Source: Flavobacteriales bacterium UBA6057
Lineage (GTDB): Bacteria; Bacteroidota; Bacteroidia; Flavobacteriales_G; Salibacteraceae
Assembly: GCA_002428995.1 (NCBI GenBank)
Contig: DIYJ01000017.1
Coordinates: 124,001-188,000, forward strand
DNA: 64,000 nt
Direction of reading: 5' to 3'
This document shows, in pieces, positions 8,267-17,305 of the stretch. The position numbers were made by a program, and so were the translations under genes. Positions within the stretch are counted from its first letter, which is position 1. Every line of letters starts with the position of its first letter. Under the pieces are notes generated by a model. It saw only the letters and a program-made list of their open reading frames with translations. It ran no database searches and was not told the origin of the DNA.

Positions 8267-11029
8267 CTAGTGCACCAGAAATTTGATCACTTCTGTCTTT
8301 TCACCCTGTAATTGAGCATAGTAGACTCCGGGGCTGAGGGCTGAAATGTCTGCACTCAAAGCGCCATTCATCGTACTCAATGGCAGCTGAATCGGCACAG
8401 CTCTTCCCATCGCATCCAGGATGGTCAGCGAGTGATACTCTTCCTGATTGGCGTCCCAGCGAATGTTGATGTGATCTGTTGCAGGATTCGGGTAGAAGCT
8501 GATGGTAGCGCGGGATTCTACCTCCTCGGCTCCCGTGAATACCCAGTTGTTATTAGCAACGGCAGAGAATATTCCAGCCCCGTGCGTGGCCACCGCCATG
8601 TATCCATCTGATTCCCGGCCATCGATCATGAAGACCACGGTGTTACCGATTTGTTCCTTGGCCAGCTGATACCAAACCGTTGAGTCAGATGTCCGATCCA
8701 CTCCTTTGGCCAGCGCGTTGGTGGCAAACAGTCCCACTGAGGTGCCAAGCACATAAAGCTTTTCTCCATCCACGTTCATGATTTTGGCCCAGCGGATGGA
8801 AGGGGCTGTGCTGATGTTGTAAAGGTCTGCTGGAGCTCCGTCAGGTCCTGCTTCTGCTTCCAGATTACCACCGCCTCGGTACCATGTTTCTCCGGCATCT
8901 TCTGTGAAGTAAATGCTATGCACATTGTAGTTGCTGAAGATTGCCATCGCGTGATCACCGTCTTCAGGATCCACCGCGATGCAGTTGACGTAGCCCTGGC
9001 CACTTTGGAAGTTGGAAACATCCGTGAAGGTTTCGCTGCTTCCATTGGCATCGTCAATTCGGTAAGCCCTTCCCGTTGAGGTACCCACATACACTCGATG
9101 TGGAGGGTTGTTAGTGGAGACTCCAGCGCAAGAACCACTGCCGGACAAGGCAAAGGGAAACTGAGTCCATCCATCGGAAATCGAATCAGCCCCATTATCA
9201 ATGGGCAGTTCGTCTACAATGTCATTCCGCCAAACGCGATTCCCCACCGGCAGGTATACAATGCCATTGTCATTAGGGTCCATGGACCATGGATGAATGA
9301 AAAAGTACTCAGAAGGGCCAATAGGGTCAAAGCGTTTCCAGCCCGTTCGGTTGCCATTGGCGTCAAGCTCTATCTTGAACATCCGACCGCGCTGAATAGA
9401 GGTCAGGTGCATGTTTCCGCCATCGGCAATCGCTGTGTAAGCACCGTCATAGGACCATGGGAACTTCCAATCAAAGGGATCATCGCTGTTGTTGTAGAAC
9501 GTTCCGTTGTCCTGCAAACCACCCATGACTTCCGGGCTATTAGGCGTACCGTGATCAATCGCCACGCTGTAGAACTGTGTGGTGTTGTAAGCATTGTTCA
9601 GTGATTCCCAAACAACGGGTGTTGCGGTAATGTCATCGGTGCGAAAAACACCGCCATCGTTGCACGAAATCATCACATCTGGTTCGCTCTGCGAGAAGAA
9701 AACCAAGTGCTGATCAGGGTGGTGCGTGTCATAAATCTGGAAGTCAGGAAGAAAGGTTTCTTCTCCGTAGCCACCGATGAACGTGGTGGAGGTGGAATCA
9801 GCAAATGCGGAGGTAGACCTGTAAAGGTTTGTGCCACCGATGATCACCATGTTTGGATCGTCCGGAGAAACGGTGACCAACATATTGTAGCCTCCCTGTA
9901 GGTTAATGTCATCGAAGGGGAAGGGTCCCTTGGGTAGATTGATGCTTCGATCTTCCCACGAGCCTCCGCCACCTGATCCGTCTCCGCTGAGGTAGGTGTA
10001 CTTCCAAAAACTCGTCCACTCTGGAGAACCAAGGAAGTTGAAGGTCAGCTTGCCAACCCCCGGAGTGCTGGCCATGAAGTAGACTTCGTTTTCATTGCTT
10101 GGGTTGATGCCGAAAACGGTGCGTTCCAGGTTGCTGGTCAGGTTACCTGAGCTGATGTTGGCCCAGTTGATTCCATCCGTAGAACGGAAAACGGCTCCTG
10201 TTCCACTGAAACCGCCAATGCTCGCATAAAACACTCCGGTAGAGGTCACTGCCAGGTCAGAATATATCTCGTTGATACCACTGGTAGTAAGCACTTCCTG
10301 CCAGGTCTCGCCCCCATCTTCACTGCGCATGATCCCTCCTCTGATCGCGGCTAAAACCACGTCTTCAGAAGCTGTAGGGTCCACGACTACCCTCCAAATC
10401 AAATCCCAGTCCTGCTGAGTTTCGGGGCTGGCCGTTTGGGTGCTTTCCAGCGCAAACCATGTTTCCCCGTTGTCGGTCGATTTCAGAATTCCATTGCCGA
10501 CATACCGGGCAGCCGTTGTTTGAGAAGCGCTGTTGAATGATTCTCCCGAACCGGCATACCAGGTGTCTTCCTTTCCGGTTCTGGTGTCTTGCGTAAGGCA
10601 GGAAATACCCCATTGGCTTTCTGCATCGCTTGTGCGCGTCCAATCGGCTCCTCCATTTTCAGATCTGTAAATACCACCCGAGACGGAACCAGCGATCATG
10701 ATGCTTTCATCCCGAACATCAAAAGCTGCACCCCGGGTACGACCTCCATAGTTGAAGGGGCCGCGTGCCGTCCATTCATAATCTCCCGATCGACTTCCCT
10801 GGATGGATACTTGTGGCAGGTGAGAGGCAAATGCAAGTTCTGCTGAACGCGTCACGGGTACCTCGCCCGTTGCTGGATCCTGGGTTATAAAGTGTTCCCA
10901 TTGGGCCCGTTGCTCCGGGCTTGACATGGCTGCTTTGAAGGGAACTGCAGGGGCGTTGAAGTGTGCCGCTATCCAACATGATGCAAAGACCATGATGCCA
11001 GCCAGCAGAATAAAAGTGTACTTCATCAT
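8267..11029 (-). CDS. Secreted Asp-box (BNR/sortilin-like) propeller protein with T9SS type A sorting domain
   Basis: A 920-residue secreted protein. An N-terminal signal peptide (about residues 1-22) precedes repeated Asp-box motifs such as SENGGADWTRTSD, STDNGETWFALE and SEDGGETWQEV, the blade signature of sortilin/VPS10- and YCF48-like beta-propellers. The last 80 residues (from about 838) form a T9SS type A sorting domain: YPNPATDHINIRW, then TILDAMGRAV, then LSPGVYYAQLQG. Export across the outer membrane by T9SS and cell-surface attachment or release are expected from the domain. It resembles the protein at 38716-41760, pointing to a paralogous family. The enzymatic role, if any, cannot be assigned. 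Confidence 0.9.
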   Translation of the reverse strand: MMKYTFILLAGIMVFASCWIAAHFNAPAVPFKAAMSSPEQRAQWEHFITQDPATGEVPVTRSAELAFASHLPQVSIQGSRSGDYEWTARGPFNYGGRTRGAAFDVRDESIMIAGSVSGGIYRSENGGADWTRTSDAESQWGISCLTQDTRTGKEDTWYAGSGESFNSASQTTAARYVGNGILKSTDNGETWFALESTQTASPETQQDWDLIWRVVVDPTASEDVVLAAIRGGIMRSEDGGETWQEVLTTSGINEIYSDLAVTSTGVFYASIGGFSGTGAVFRSTDGINWANISSGNLTSNLERTVFGINPSNENEVYFMASTPGVGKLTFNFLGSPEWTSFWKYTYLSGDGSGGGGSWEDRSINLPKGPFPFDDINLQGGYNMLVTVSPDDPNMVIIGGTNLYRSTSAFADSTSTTFIGGYGEETFLPDFQIYDTHHPDQHLVFFSQSEPDVMISCNDGGVFRTDDITATPVVWESLNNAYNTTQFYSVAIDHGTPNSPEVMGGLQDNGTFYNNSDDPFDWKFPWSYDGAYTAIADGGNMHLTSIQRGRMFKIELDANGNRTGWKRFDPIGPSEYFFIHPWSMDPNDNGIVYLPVGNRVWRNDIVDELPIDNGADSISDGWTQFPFALSGSGSCAGVSTNNPPHRVYVGTSTGRAYRIDDANGSSETFTDVSNFQSGQGYVNCIAVDPEDGDHAMAIFSNYNVHSIYFTEDAGETWYRGGGNLEAEAGPDGAPADLYNISTAPSIRWAKIMNVDGEKLYVLGTSVGLFATNALAKGVDRTSDSTVWYQLAKEQIGNTVVFMIDGRESDGYMAVATHGAGIFSAVANNNWVFTGAEEVESRATISFYPNPATDHINIRWDANQEEYHSLTILDAMGRAVPIQLPLSTMNGALSADISALSPGVYYAQLQGEKTEVIKFLVH

Positions 11030-11033
11030 CGTT

Positions 11034-11041
11034 CAAAAGTA
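11034..11041 (-). promoter_or_regulatory. -7 promoter box (TACTTTTG) of the T9SS propeller gene
   Basis: On the minus strand TACTTTTG matches TAnnTTTG exactly and ends only four bases before the ATG at 11029, implying a leaderless or nearly leaderless message. Confidence 0.45.
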
Positions 11042-11080
11042 TTCTTTGATGCCAACAGGCACAACCTGCCGCACTTGGAG

Positions 11081-11992
11081 CTAGAAGAGCTTTGTCTGCT
11101 CAGGAGCAGTGTAGATGTGCGGAGCACGTACGGAAAAACCGAGTCGCTTTTCCAGTTCCAGCGCCATGTAACGAATCAATTCGGGAGAGCACAACTCTTC
11201 GGGTTGATGCACAAAAAAGTAAAGGCGCTGCAATCCTTGAGAGGACCATTCACCAATGCGTTCAATCCAATCGTCAATGCGCTGGTAGTCTGAAGCATGG
11301 AGGCTGTTGCCAACAAACCGCACAAAAGCCTGAGGCATGGAAAGCCGCATGTGAACGAGTGATCGGAATTTGCTCGTGTCGGTGATGATGGAGGTCACCC
11401 TCAGGGAGCGCATTTGCTCAAACAGTCTGTCAGCGATCTGTGCGTTCTGAAACCAATCCTCGTCTCTGAGCTCCAGTGCCAGGCGGATATCAGTAGGCCA
11501 CTGCCTGAGATAAGCTTCCAGCACTTCATACTGCGCAGGCGCAAACGAAGTGTGGAGTTGCAAAAACACAGGGCCGAGTCGCTCCCCAAAATGGCGAATC
11601 GCATCGCAAAACACCTCCGTTTCCTTCTCCTGATTTTGAAGCCTTCCATAGTGCGAAATGCCTTGGTAAACCTTTGGGCAGAAGGCAAAGTCATCCGGAA
11701 CCATCGCTATCCATCGCTCGATCAGGTCGGGTGTTGGAATGCGATAGTGTGTCATGTTGAGTTCAATCGCATTCAGCTGTTTGGCATAATGACGCAGGAA
11801 ATCTGTGGATTTGGTTCCGCGCGGATAGAGCTTGCCCACCCAGCCAGGTTGACCCCATCGGGTACTTCCCAGGTAGATCTCCGGGGTGGTTGTTTGTGCT
11901 GATGCGAGCACTCCAGCGTTGTCAAAATGATCGGCCGGCAGAGTGAAATCAACCTGATCCAGTGCAAGGCTGTCCGTTTTCCCAAACTTCAT
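11081..11992 (-). CDS. DUF72 domain protein (YecE family)
   Basis: A 303-residue protein of the DUF72/YecE family, predicted TIM-barrel-like cytosolic proteins of unknown function. Family hallmarks are IYLGSTRWGQPGWVGKLYPRGTKSTDFLRHYAKQ near residue 35, NAIELNMTHYRIP, and DIRLALELRDEDWF near residue 150. The ATG at 11992 gives MKFGKTDSL; an upstream in-frame start at 12025 would add eleven unconserved residues. It stands alone between a T9SS gene and a lipoprotein gene on the same strand. No catalytic residues can be assigned with confidence. Confidence 0.9.
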   Translation of the reverse strand: MKFGKTDSLALDQVDFTLPADHFDNAGVLASAQTTTPEIYLGSTRWGQPGWVGKLYPRGTKSTDFLRHYAKQLNAIELNMTHYRIPTPDLIERWIAMVPDDFAFCPKVYQGISHYGRLQNQEKETEVFCDAIRHFGERLGPVFLQLHTSFAPAQYEVLEAYLRQWPTDIRLALELRDEDWFQNAQIADRLFEQMRSLRVTSIITDTSKFRSLVHMRLSMPQAFVRFVGNSLHASDYQRIDDWIERIGEWSSQGLQRLYFFVHQPEELCSPELIRYMALELEKRLGFSVRAPHIYTAPEQTKLF

Positions 11993-12040
11993 GAAACGAA
12001 TATAAAGGGGTGTGCATGCAAGCACAAAAACGGATTGGGT

Positions 12041-12799
12041 CTAAAAACGAGACCAATTCACTGTAAAGCCATTGAAAGGTTGACCGGAGTATGGACTATC
12101 TCCCAAGGCGATAGGAATACGAGCTCTCATCGCCACCGGAACTGGCTCCGGGGTGATCAATGATGATCGATCCACGGCCATCGACCGGTACTCGCATACC
12201 AACACCGCCCGAGCTTCATCTACGCGCTCCAGTCGAATGCTGGTCATTCCTCCATGGCGTTCATGATCAGAATGGTCAACCGGTTCCGCCAGATCATAGC
12301 GGGGAAACAATGCTTCGAAGCTCTGTTCTGTGTTTTCGATAATGTACATGTTAAACACCGGAAACAGGACGGGATAATCATCCGAAGCAAGAATGTCAAA
12401 AACGAATTCTTTGTTCTGCAGCTGCACCGGTACTCGCTTGTAGAACTCCATGAAGAATTGAGCGTAGGGAATGTTGACCGGGGCACTTCCATTCACGATT
12501 TCATACTGACCGCTCACACGAAAGGCAAGCATGGTTGAGTCTAAAGCGCTGCTCTGGGAAGAATCGGGAGGGTAAAAGACCACACCCGATGTGAATATTT
12601 CCGGAGACATGTCAAAATCGCTCAGAAGACCTCGATCGCGCGGATAGAGAATGAAGGGAATGGAACCAATCATGCCTGAAACGTGCGAGTGGCAGTTCAT
12701 CGGATTTGCCCCTCCGCAATACTCTTCCTCTTGCTTGCTGCAGCTTGCGGTGATGATCAACAGGAACAGAAAAAAGCTCCACGGGGTATGCTTATTCAT
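12041..12799 (-). CDS. Lipoprotein of unknown function
   Basis: A 252-residue predicted lipoprotein. The N-terminus MNKHTPWSFFLFLLIITASC carries a lipobox with Cys20 as the acylated residue, followed by an acidic, Cys/His-rich start to the mature protein (EEEYCGGANPMNCHSHVSG). I recognise no family. A HSDHERHGG segment in the C-terminal half and the early CHSH could bind metal, which is speculation. The reading frame continues far upstream without a stop, but the lipoprotein signal at 12799 fixes the start, and the extension would run through icmF. It diverges from icmF with 126 bases between start codons. Confidence 0.75.
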   Translation of the reverse strand: MNKHTPWSFFLFLLIITASCSKQEEEYCGGANPMNCHSHVSGMIGSIPFILYPRDRGLLSDFDMSPEIFTSGVVFYPPDSSQSSALDSTMLAFRVSGQYEIVNGSAPVNIPYAQFFMEFYKRVPVQLQNKEFVFDILASDDYPVLFPVFNMYIIENTEQSFEALFPRYDLAEPVDHSDHERHGGMTSIRLERVDEARAVLVCEYRSMAVDRSSLITPEPVPVAMRARIPIALGDSPYSGQPFNGFTVNWSRF

Positions 12800-12897
12800 C
12801 GCTTCAGTCTTTTTATCGAAATAAAGATAAAGCGATTTATTGCGGCAACGAGGTGCGTACAACCTCACAATACGCTGAATCAACCTTCCACATTCCT

Positions 12898-12905
12898 TAT
12901 TTTTG
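12898..12905 (+). promoter_or_regulatory. -7 promoter box (TATTTTTG) of icmF
   Basis: An exact TAnnTTTG match that ends 20 bases before the icmF ATG at 12926. No convincing TTTG -33 element lies at the usual distance. Confidence 0.5.
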
Positions 12906-12925
12906 CAGCTCGAATTGACACATCC

Positions 12926-15900
12926 ATGCAACAAGCAAAACCATATACCCCTAAGCACAAGATTCGCATTGTTACCGCGGCTTCCCTTTTTGATGGGCAC
13001 GATGCGGCCATTAACATCATGCGAAGGATCATTCAGAGCACTGGAGCAGAGGTGATCCACCTGGGGCATGATCGAAGTGTAGAAGAAGTCGTAAACACGG
13101 CCATTCAGGAAGATGCTCAGGGTATAGCGATGACGAGTTATCAGGGAGGTCACGTGGAGTATTTCAAATACATGCACGACCTGCTGAAGGAAAAGGGTGC
13201 TGGACACATCAGGATTTTTGGTGGTGGCGGTGGAACCATTTTGCCGGAAGAGATTGAAGAACTTCACGAGTATGGAATTACTCGCCTTTATCATCCGGAT
13301 GATGGGCGTTCCATGGGATTGCAGGGCATGATCAACGATATGCTGGAGAAGTCTGATTTCGCCACAGGCATCAACCTGAACGGAGAGGTTTCTCACCTGA
13401 ATGCCAAGGACAAAGGTTCCATTGCACGACTGATCTCAGCGGCTGAAAACAACCCTGATGGTTTCAAGGATGAGCTGGCTAAGATTCATGATCTGGCAGA
13501 TAAGAGTGATGCTCCTATTCTGGGTATTACCGGCACGGGTGGAGCAGGGAAGAGTTCGCTCGTGGATGAGCTGGTTCGCAGGTTCCTCATGGATTTTGAA
13601 GACAAGACACTCGCCATTGTTTCGGTTGACCCTTCGAAGCGAAAGACCGGTGGCGCCTTGCTGGGAGATCGCATTCGCATGAACGCCATCCGAAACGATC
13701 GCGTTTACATGCGTTCACTGGCCACACGGCAGAGCAACCTCGCGCTGAGCAAGCATGTAAAAGAAGCGCTGGCCATTCTGAAAGCTGCCAATTATGATCT
13801 GATCATTTTAGAGACCTCTGGTATTGGTCAGAGTGATACGGAGATTCTGGATCACAGCGATGCAAGTCTGTATGTGATGACGCCTGAATTTGGTGCTGCT
13901 ACCCAGCTTGAAAAGATTGACATGCTCGATTTCGCAGACATTGTAGCGCTCAACAAGTTTGATAAGCGCGGTGCTTTGGATGCTGTTCGTGATGTGAAGA
14001 AGCAGTACAAGCGCAACCATCAGCTTTGGGATACCCCGGACGAAGAGATACCGGTATACGGAACCATTGCCAGTCAGTTTAACGACCCGGGAATGAACAC
14101 GCTCTACAAGCAGATCATGGATTTGCTCGTGGAAAAGGCGGGAGCTTCAGAACTCAAATCGACCTTCGAGATCACGGACGAGATGAGTGAGAAAATCTTC
14201 ATCATTCCTCCTGCTCGTACGCGCTACCTCAGCGAGATCGCAGAGAACAATCGAAGCTTTGATCAATGGGCCAATGCGCAGGCAGAGATTGCCGATCGGC
14301 TCTACGGCCTTAGCAAGTCCATTGATGAAATAGAAGCAGGTGAGCTGAAGGATGCACTTCAGGCCAGGTTCGATCAGGTTAAGAAAGACCTGGATCCCCA
14401 CAACTGGGATACCCTGCAGGAGTTTGAAGCCCACATGCAACGCTACCGCGATGAGTTTTACACCTTCAAGGTGCGCGACAAGGAAATCAAGATCAAGACC
14501 CATTCAGAGAGTTTGAGCCATTCTCAGATTCCAAAAGTGGCGACTCCGAAATACCGCAGCTGGGGCGACATTCTTCGCTGGAGTCTGCAGGAAAATGTAC
14601 CGGGTGAATTCCCCTACACGGCTGGTATTTATCCATTCAAACGAGAGGGTGAAGACCCTACCAGGATGTTTGCCGGAGAAGGCGGGCCGGAGCGTACCAA
14701 TAAGCGTTTCCACTATGTGAGTCTTGGTATGCCTGCGAAGCGACTTAGTACGGCATTTGACTCTGTCACGCTGTATGGAAACGATCCTGATTACCGTCCC
14801 GATATCTATGGAAAGATCGGTAACTCAGGCGTAAGCATCTGCTGCCTCGATGACGCTAAGAAGCTCTACTCAGGCTTTGATTTGGCAGATCCCAAAACAT
14901 CCGTTTCCATGACGATCAACGGGCCGGCTCCGATGCTGCTCGGCTTCTTTATGAATGCCGCCATCGATCAGGCTTGTGAGAAGTACATCAAAGCCAATGG
15001 CCTCGAAGCCAAGGTGGAGGCAAAGCTTAAGGAACTGTGGGATGACAAGGGATTGAAACGTCCAAAATACCAGGGCGATATTCCGGAAGGAAATGATGGC
15101 CTGGGATTAATGCTTTTGGGGATTACCGGTGATCAGGTGCTTGATAAAGAGGTTTACGATAAGATCAAGGCCGAAACCATCGCCCAGGTAAGAGGTACGG
15201 TGCAGGCCGACATCCTGAAGGAAGATCAGGCGCAAAACACCTGCATATTCAGTACCGAATTTGCCCTCCGTCTGATGGGTGACGTTCAGGAAAGCTTCAT
15301 TACGCACAACGTGCGCAACTTCTACTCGGTTTCCATCAGTGGCTACCATATTGCTGAGGCAGGCGCCAATCCGATCACGCAATTGGCCTTCACGCTGGCG
15401 AATGGATTCACGTACGTGGAATACTATCTGAGTCGTGGCATGGACATCAACAAGTTCGGTCCAAACCTCAGCTTCTTCTTCAGCAACGGCATCGATCCGG
15501 AATACGCGGTGATCGGTCGTGTGGCGCGCAGATTGTGGGCCAAGGCGCTCAAGCAGAAATACGGAGCAAATCCACGCGCACAGATGTTGAAGTATCACAT
15601 TCAAACGAGTGGTCGCAGCCTCCACGCACAGGAGATCGATTTCAATGACATCCGCACCACACTGCAGGCGCTCTACGCGATTTACGACAACTGCAATTCG
15701 CTGCACACCAATGCTTACGATGAAGCCATCACCACGCCCACAGAGGAATCCGTGCGCAGGGCCATGGCCATCCAGCTGATCATCAACAAAGAGCTTGGCC
15801 AGGCCAAGAACGAGAACCCATTACAGGGTTCATTCATCATAGAAGAGATGACCGACCTGGTAGAAGAAGCCGTGTTGGCAGAGTTTGATCGTATCACGGA

Positions 15901-16291
15901 GCGTGGTGGTGTGCTGGGAGCGATGGAAACCATGTACCAGCGCAGTAAGATTCAGGAAGAAAGTCTGTACTACGAAACGCTGAAGCACACGGGTGAATTC
16001 CCGATCATCGGGGTGAATACCTTCCTCAGTTCTAAGGGAAGCCCTACCGTAACTCCAAAGGAGGTGATCCGAGCGACCAAGGAAGAGAAGGAATACCAGA
16101 TCGAAATGCTCAACAATCTCCACAAGTCGTTCAGCGAGCGTCAGGAAGATTCACTGCGCCTGCTTCAAGTAGCAGCCATCAACAACCGCAACATGTTTGA
16201 GGAACTGATGGAAGTGTGCAAGGTGTGTTCGTTAGGTCAGGTTACCAGTGCCCTGTTTGAGGTTGGTGGCCAGTATCGAAGGAATATGTGA
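12926..16291 (+). CDS. icmF: Fused isobutyryl-CoA mutase (B12-binding, GTPase chaperone and mutase domains)
   Basis: A 1121-residue adenosylcobalamin enzyme that interconverts isobutyryl-CoA and n-butyryl-CoA. Domains run in the IcmF order. The B12-binding domain is at 1-145, with LFDGHDAAINI supplying the lower-axial His25 and GGGGGTILPEEIEEL. The MeaB-like G-protein domain is at about 175-430, with P-loop GTGGAGKSS at 203-211, ETSGIGQSD and NKFDKRG. The mutase domain is at about 550-1121, with PFKREGEDPTRMFAGEGGPE and QTSGRSLHAQEIDFND. The fusion order and the PFKREGEDP motif separate it from methylmalonyl-CoA mutase. I took ATG 12926 because the reading frame's upstream extension overlaps the divergent lipoprotein gene and a promoter box lies just ahead. 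Length fits the family (about 1100). Related pivalyl-CoA or other acyl-CoA activity cannot be excluded. Confidence 0.92.
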   Translation: MQQAKPYTPKHKIRIVTAASLFDGHDAAINIMRRIIQSTGAEVIHLGHDRSVEEVVNTAIQEDAQGIAMTSYQGGHVEYFKYMHDLLKEKGAGHIRIFGGGGGTILPEEIEELHEYGITRLYHPDDGRSMGLQGMINDMLEKSDFATGINLNGEVSHLNAKDKGSIARLISAAENNPDGFKDELAKIHDLADKSDAPILGITGTGGAGKSSLVDELVRRFLMDFEDKTLAIVSVDPSKRKTGGALLGDRIRMNAIRNDRVYMRSLATRQSNLALSKHVKEALAILKAANYDLIILETSGIGQSDTEILDHSDASLYVMTPEFGAATQLEKIDMLDFADIVALNKFDKRGALDAVRDVKKQYKRNHQLWDTPDEEIPVYGTIASQFNDPGMNTLYKQIMDLLVEKAGASELKSTFEITDEMSEKIFIIPPARTRYLSEIAENNRSFDQWANAQAEIADRLYGLSKSIDEIEAGELKDALQARFDQVKKDLDPHNWDTLQEFEAHMQRYRDEFYTFKVRDKEIKIKTHSESLSHSQIPKVATPKYRSWGDILRWSLQENVPGEFPYTAGIYPFKREGEDPTRMFAGEGGPERTNKRFHYVSLGMPAKRLSTAFDSVTLYGNDPDYRPDIYGKIGNSGVSICCLDDAKKLYSGFDLADPKTSVSMTINGPAPMLLGFFMNAAIDQACEKYIKANGLEAKVEAKLKELWDDKGLKRPKYQGDIPEGNDGLGLMLLGITGDQVLDKEVYDKIKAETIAQVRGTVQADILKEDQAQNTCIFSTEFALRLMGDVQESFITHNVRNFYSVSISGYHIAEAGANPITQLAFTLANGFTYVEYYLSRGMDINKFGPNLSFFFSNGIDPEYAVIGRVARRLWAKALKQKYGANPRAQMLKYHIQTSGRSLHAQEIDFNDIRTTLQALYAIYDNCNSLHTNAYDEAITTPTEESVRRAMAIQLIINKELGQAKNENPLQGSFIIEEMTDLVEEAVLAEFDRITERGGVLGAMETMYQRSKIQEESLYYETLKHTGEFPIIGVNTFLSSKGSPTVTPKEVIRATKEEKEYQIEMLNNLHKSFSERQEDSLRLLQVAAINNRNMFEELMEVCKVCSLGQVTSALFEVGGQYRRNM

Positions 16292-16474
16292 CCCGTTGGA
16301 TTGGGTTCTTGTTAGAGTTCTGAACAATTATTAAAGGAGGTTGAATCAGTTAGAGTCATTGCTGGCTTTGGATTGAAGCTGTTATCAACTTTAGCCTGTA
16401 GAGGGAATTTGAAAACTTTCCTTTCTTGCCGCTGGACTCATCCGTAAGTTAGTGTATCTCAAAACTCCTCCATT

Positions 16475-16729
16475 GTGACAAAGCTTCAACTACAGGCACT
16501 TGAACGAGAAGTTTCCTATTTCAACTCTGTTCAGGATGATCTCAAGCGTGAAAACCCGCAGGGAGGACATGTTGTGATTAAGGATCATAAGGTACTTGGG
16601 GTGTTTGGTACAAGGAATGATGCCTTAGAAGAAGGTTTAAAAGCTTTCGGCAACGTAGTTTTTCTTGTCCGAAGCATTGAGGATGAAAAAGATCATCATA
16701 TCAATTTCTCGTTCAATTCCAGATTCTGA
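16475..16729 (+). CDS. Small protein paired with retropepsin-like protease (DUF5678-like)
   Basis: An 84-residue protein starting at GTG. The core, GGHVVIKDHKVLGVFGTRNDALEEGLKAFG followed by VVFLVRSI, resembles the small DUF5678-type fold in which a short beta-hairpin carries a self-description of an object and its index. The assignment is tentative. Its stop (16727-16729) is three bases before the start of the aspartic-protease gene, so the two form an operon. I recall this arrangement, a small DUF5678-like gene ahead of a clan AA protease, from other bacteria. Function is unknown; toxin-antitoxin-like or precursor/processing roles have been guessed at but nothing here proves them. Confidence 0.65.
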   Translation: MTKLQLQALEREVSYFNSVQDDLKRENPQGGHVVIKDHKVLGVFGTRNDALEEGLKAFGNVVFLVRSIEDEKDHHINFSFNSRF

Positions 16730-16732
16730 TTC

Positions 16733-17179
16733 TTGTCTGATAAGAAGGCAGCACTGTTAGAGAAAGAGGGAGCATGGGTTCCAGTGGTTTTGCTTCCTCC
16801 TCAACCGGTAATAGATCAATTAAAGCGTGAAGGAAAAGATGTGCCGTCACGAAGAATCCGTGCACTGATTGATACAGGTGCTGAGTCCACTTCCATCTCT
16901 CAGAAGGAGCTTGATGCCATTGGATTAATCTCAAGAAACGTACGCAACATGATTGCCTCTTCGGGAGAGAAGAGAGTGAGTCCGGCCTTTGATATCACAT
17001 TGGAACTGGAATATGGAGGCAAGGATGATTTCGTTGTTTTTCCTTTTGAAGTTGCAGCTCTTGATTTAGATGAAATCGGAGTCTATGCACTGATTGGGCG
17101 TGATGTGTTGAGGCATTTTAAACTCACTTACAATGGACCTGAAGGAGCTTATAAACTTGAGTTTATTGGTTCTAGGTAG
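16733..17179 (+). CDS. Retropepsin-like aspartic protease family protein
   Basis: A 148-residue single-domain protein of the retroviral-type aspartic protease fold. RALIDTGAESTSIS holds the catalytic triad D47-T-G, and YALIGRDVLRHFKL (about 118-131) matches the second conserved (I/L)(L/I)GRD motif. Being about half the size of pepsins it would need to dimerise. It has no signal peptide, so it is cytosolic. The only start consistent with the motifs is the TTG at 16733, three bases after the upstream stop; no in-frame ATG occurs before residue 73. Substrate unknown. Confidence 0.8.
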   Translation: MSDKKAALLEKEGAWVPVVLLPPQPVIDQLKREGKDVPSRRIRALIDTGAESTSISQKELDAIGLISRNVRNMIASSGEKRVSPAFDITLELEYGGKDDFVVFPFEVAALDLDEIGVYALIGRDVLRHFKLTYNGPEGAYKLEFIGSR

Positions 17180-17246
17180 TGCGTTTTTAATACTCAGCAT
17201 CAGCACAGACAGCTCGCCTACAGCATAACGGATTATCAGCACAAAA

Positions 17247-17280
17247 AAATCCGAGACCAAAAAAGATTGGCCTCGGATTT
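17247..17280 (-). terminator. Rho-independent terminator after the T9SS YCF48-like gene
   Basis: A nine-base-pair stem (AAATCCGAG paired with CTCGGATTT, arms 17272-17280 and 17247-17255) is followed on the minus strand by a T-run. It sits 25 bases past the stop of the gene at 17306-18907. Its plus-strand side lacks a T-run. Confidence 0.75.
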
Positions 17281-17305
17281 CACTTAACTAAACTAACCAG
17301 AAAGT

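Noticed and set aside
12800..13396. Long upstream extension of the minus-strand lipoprotein frame across icmF
   Set aside because: It runs antisense through the conserved B12-binding part of icmF, and a clear lipoprotein signal peptide starts at 12799.
16304..16324. GTTC-rich repeats in the icmF downstream region as an attenuator
   Set aside because: Complementary arms are too short and no T-run follows.
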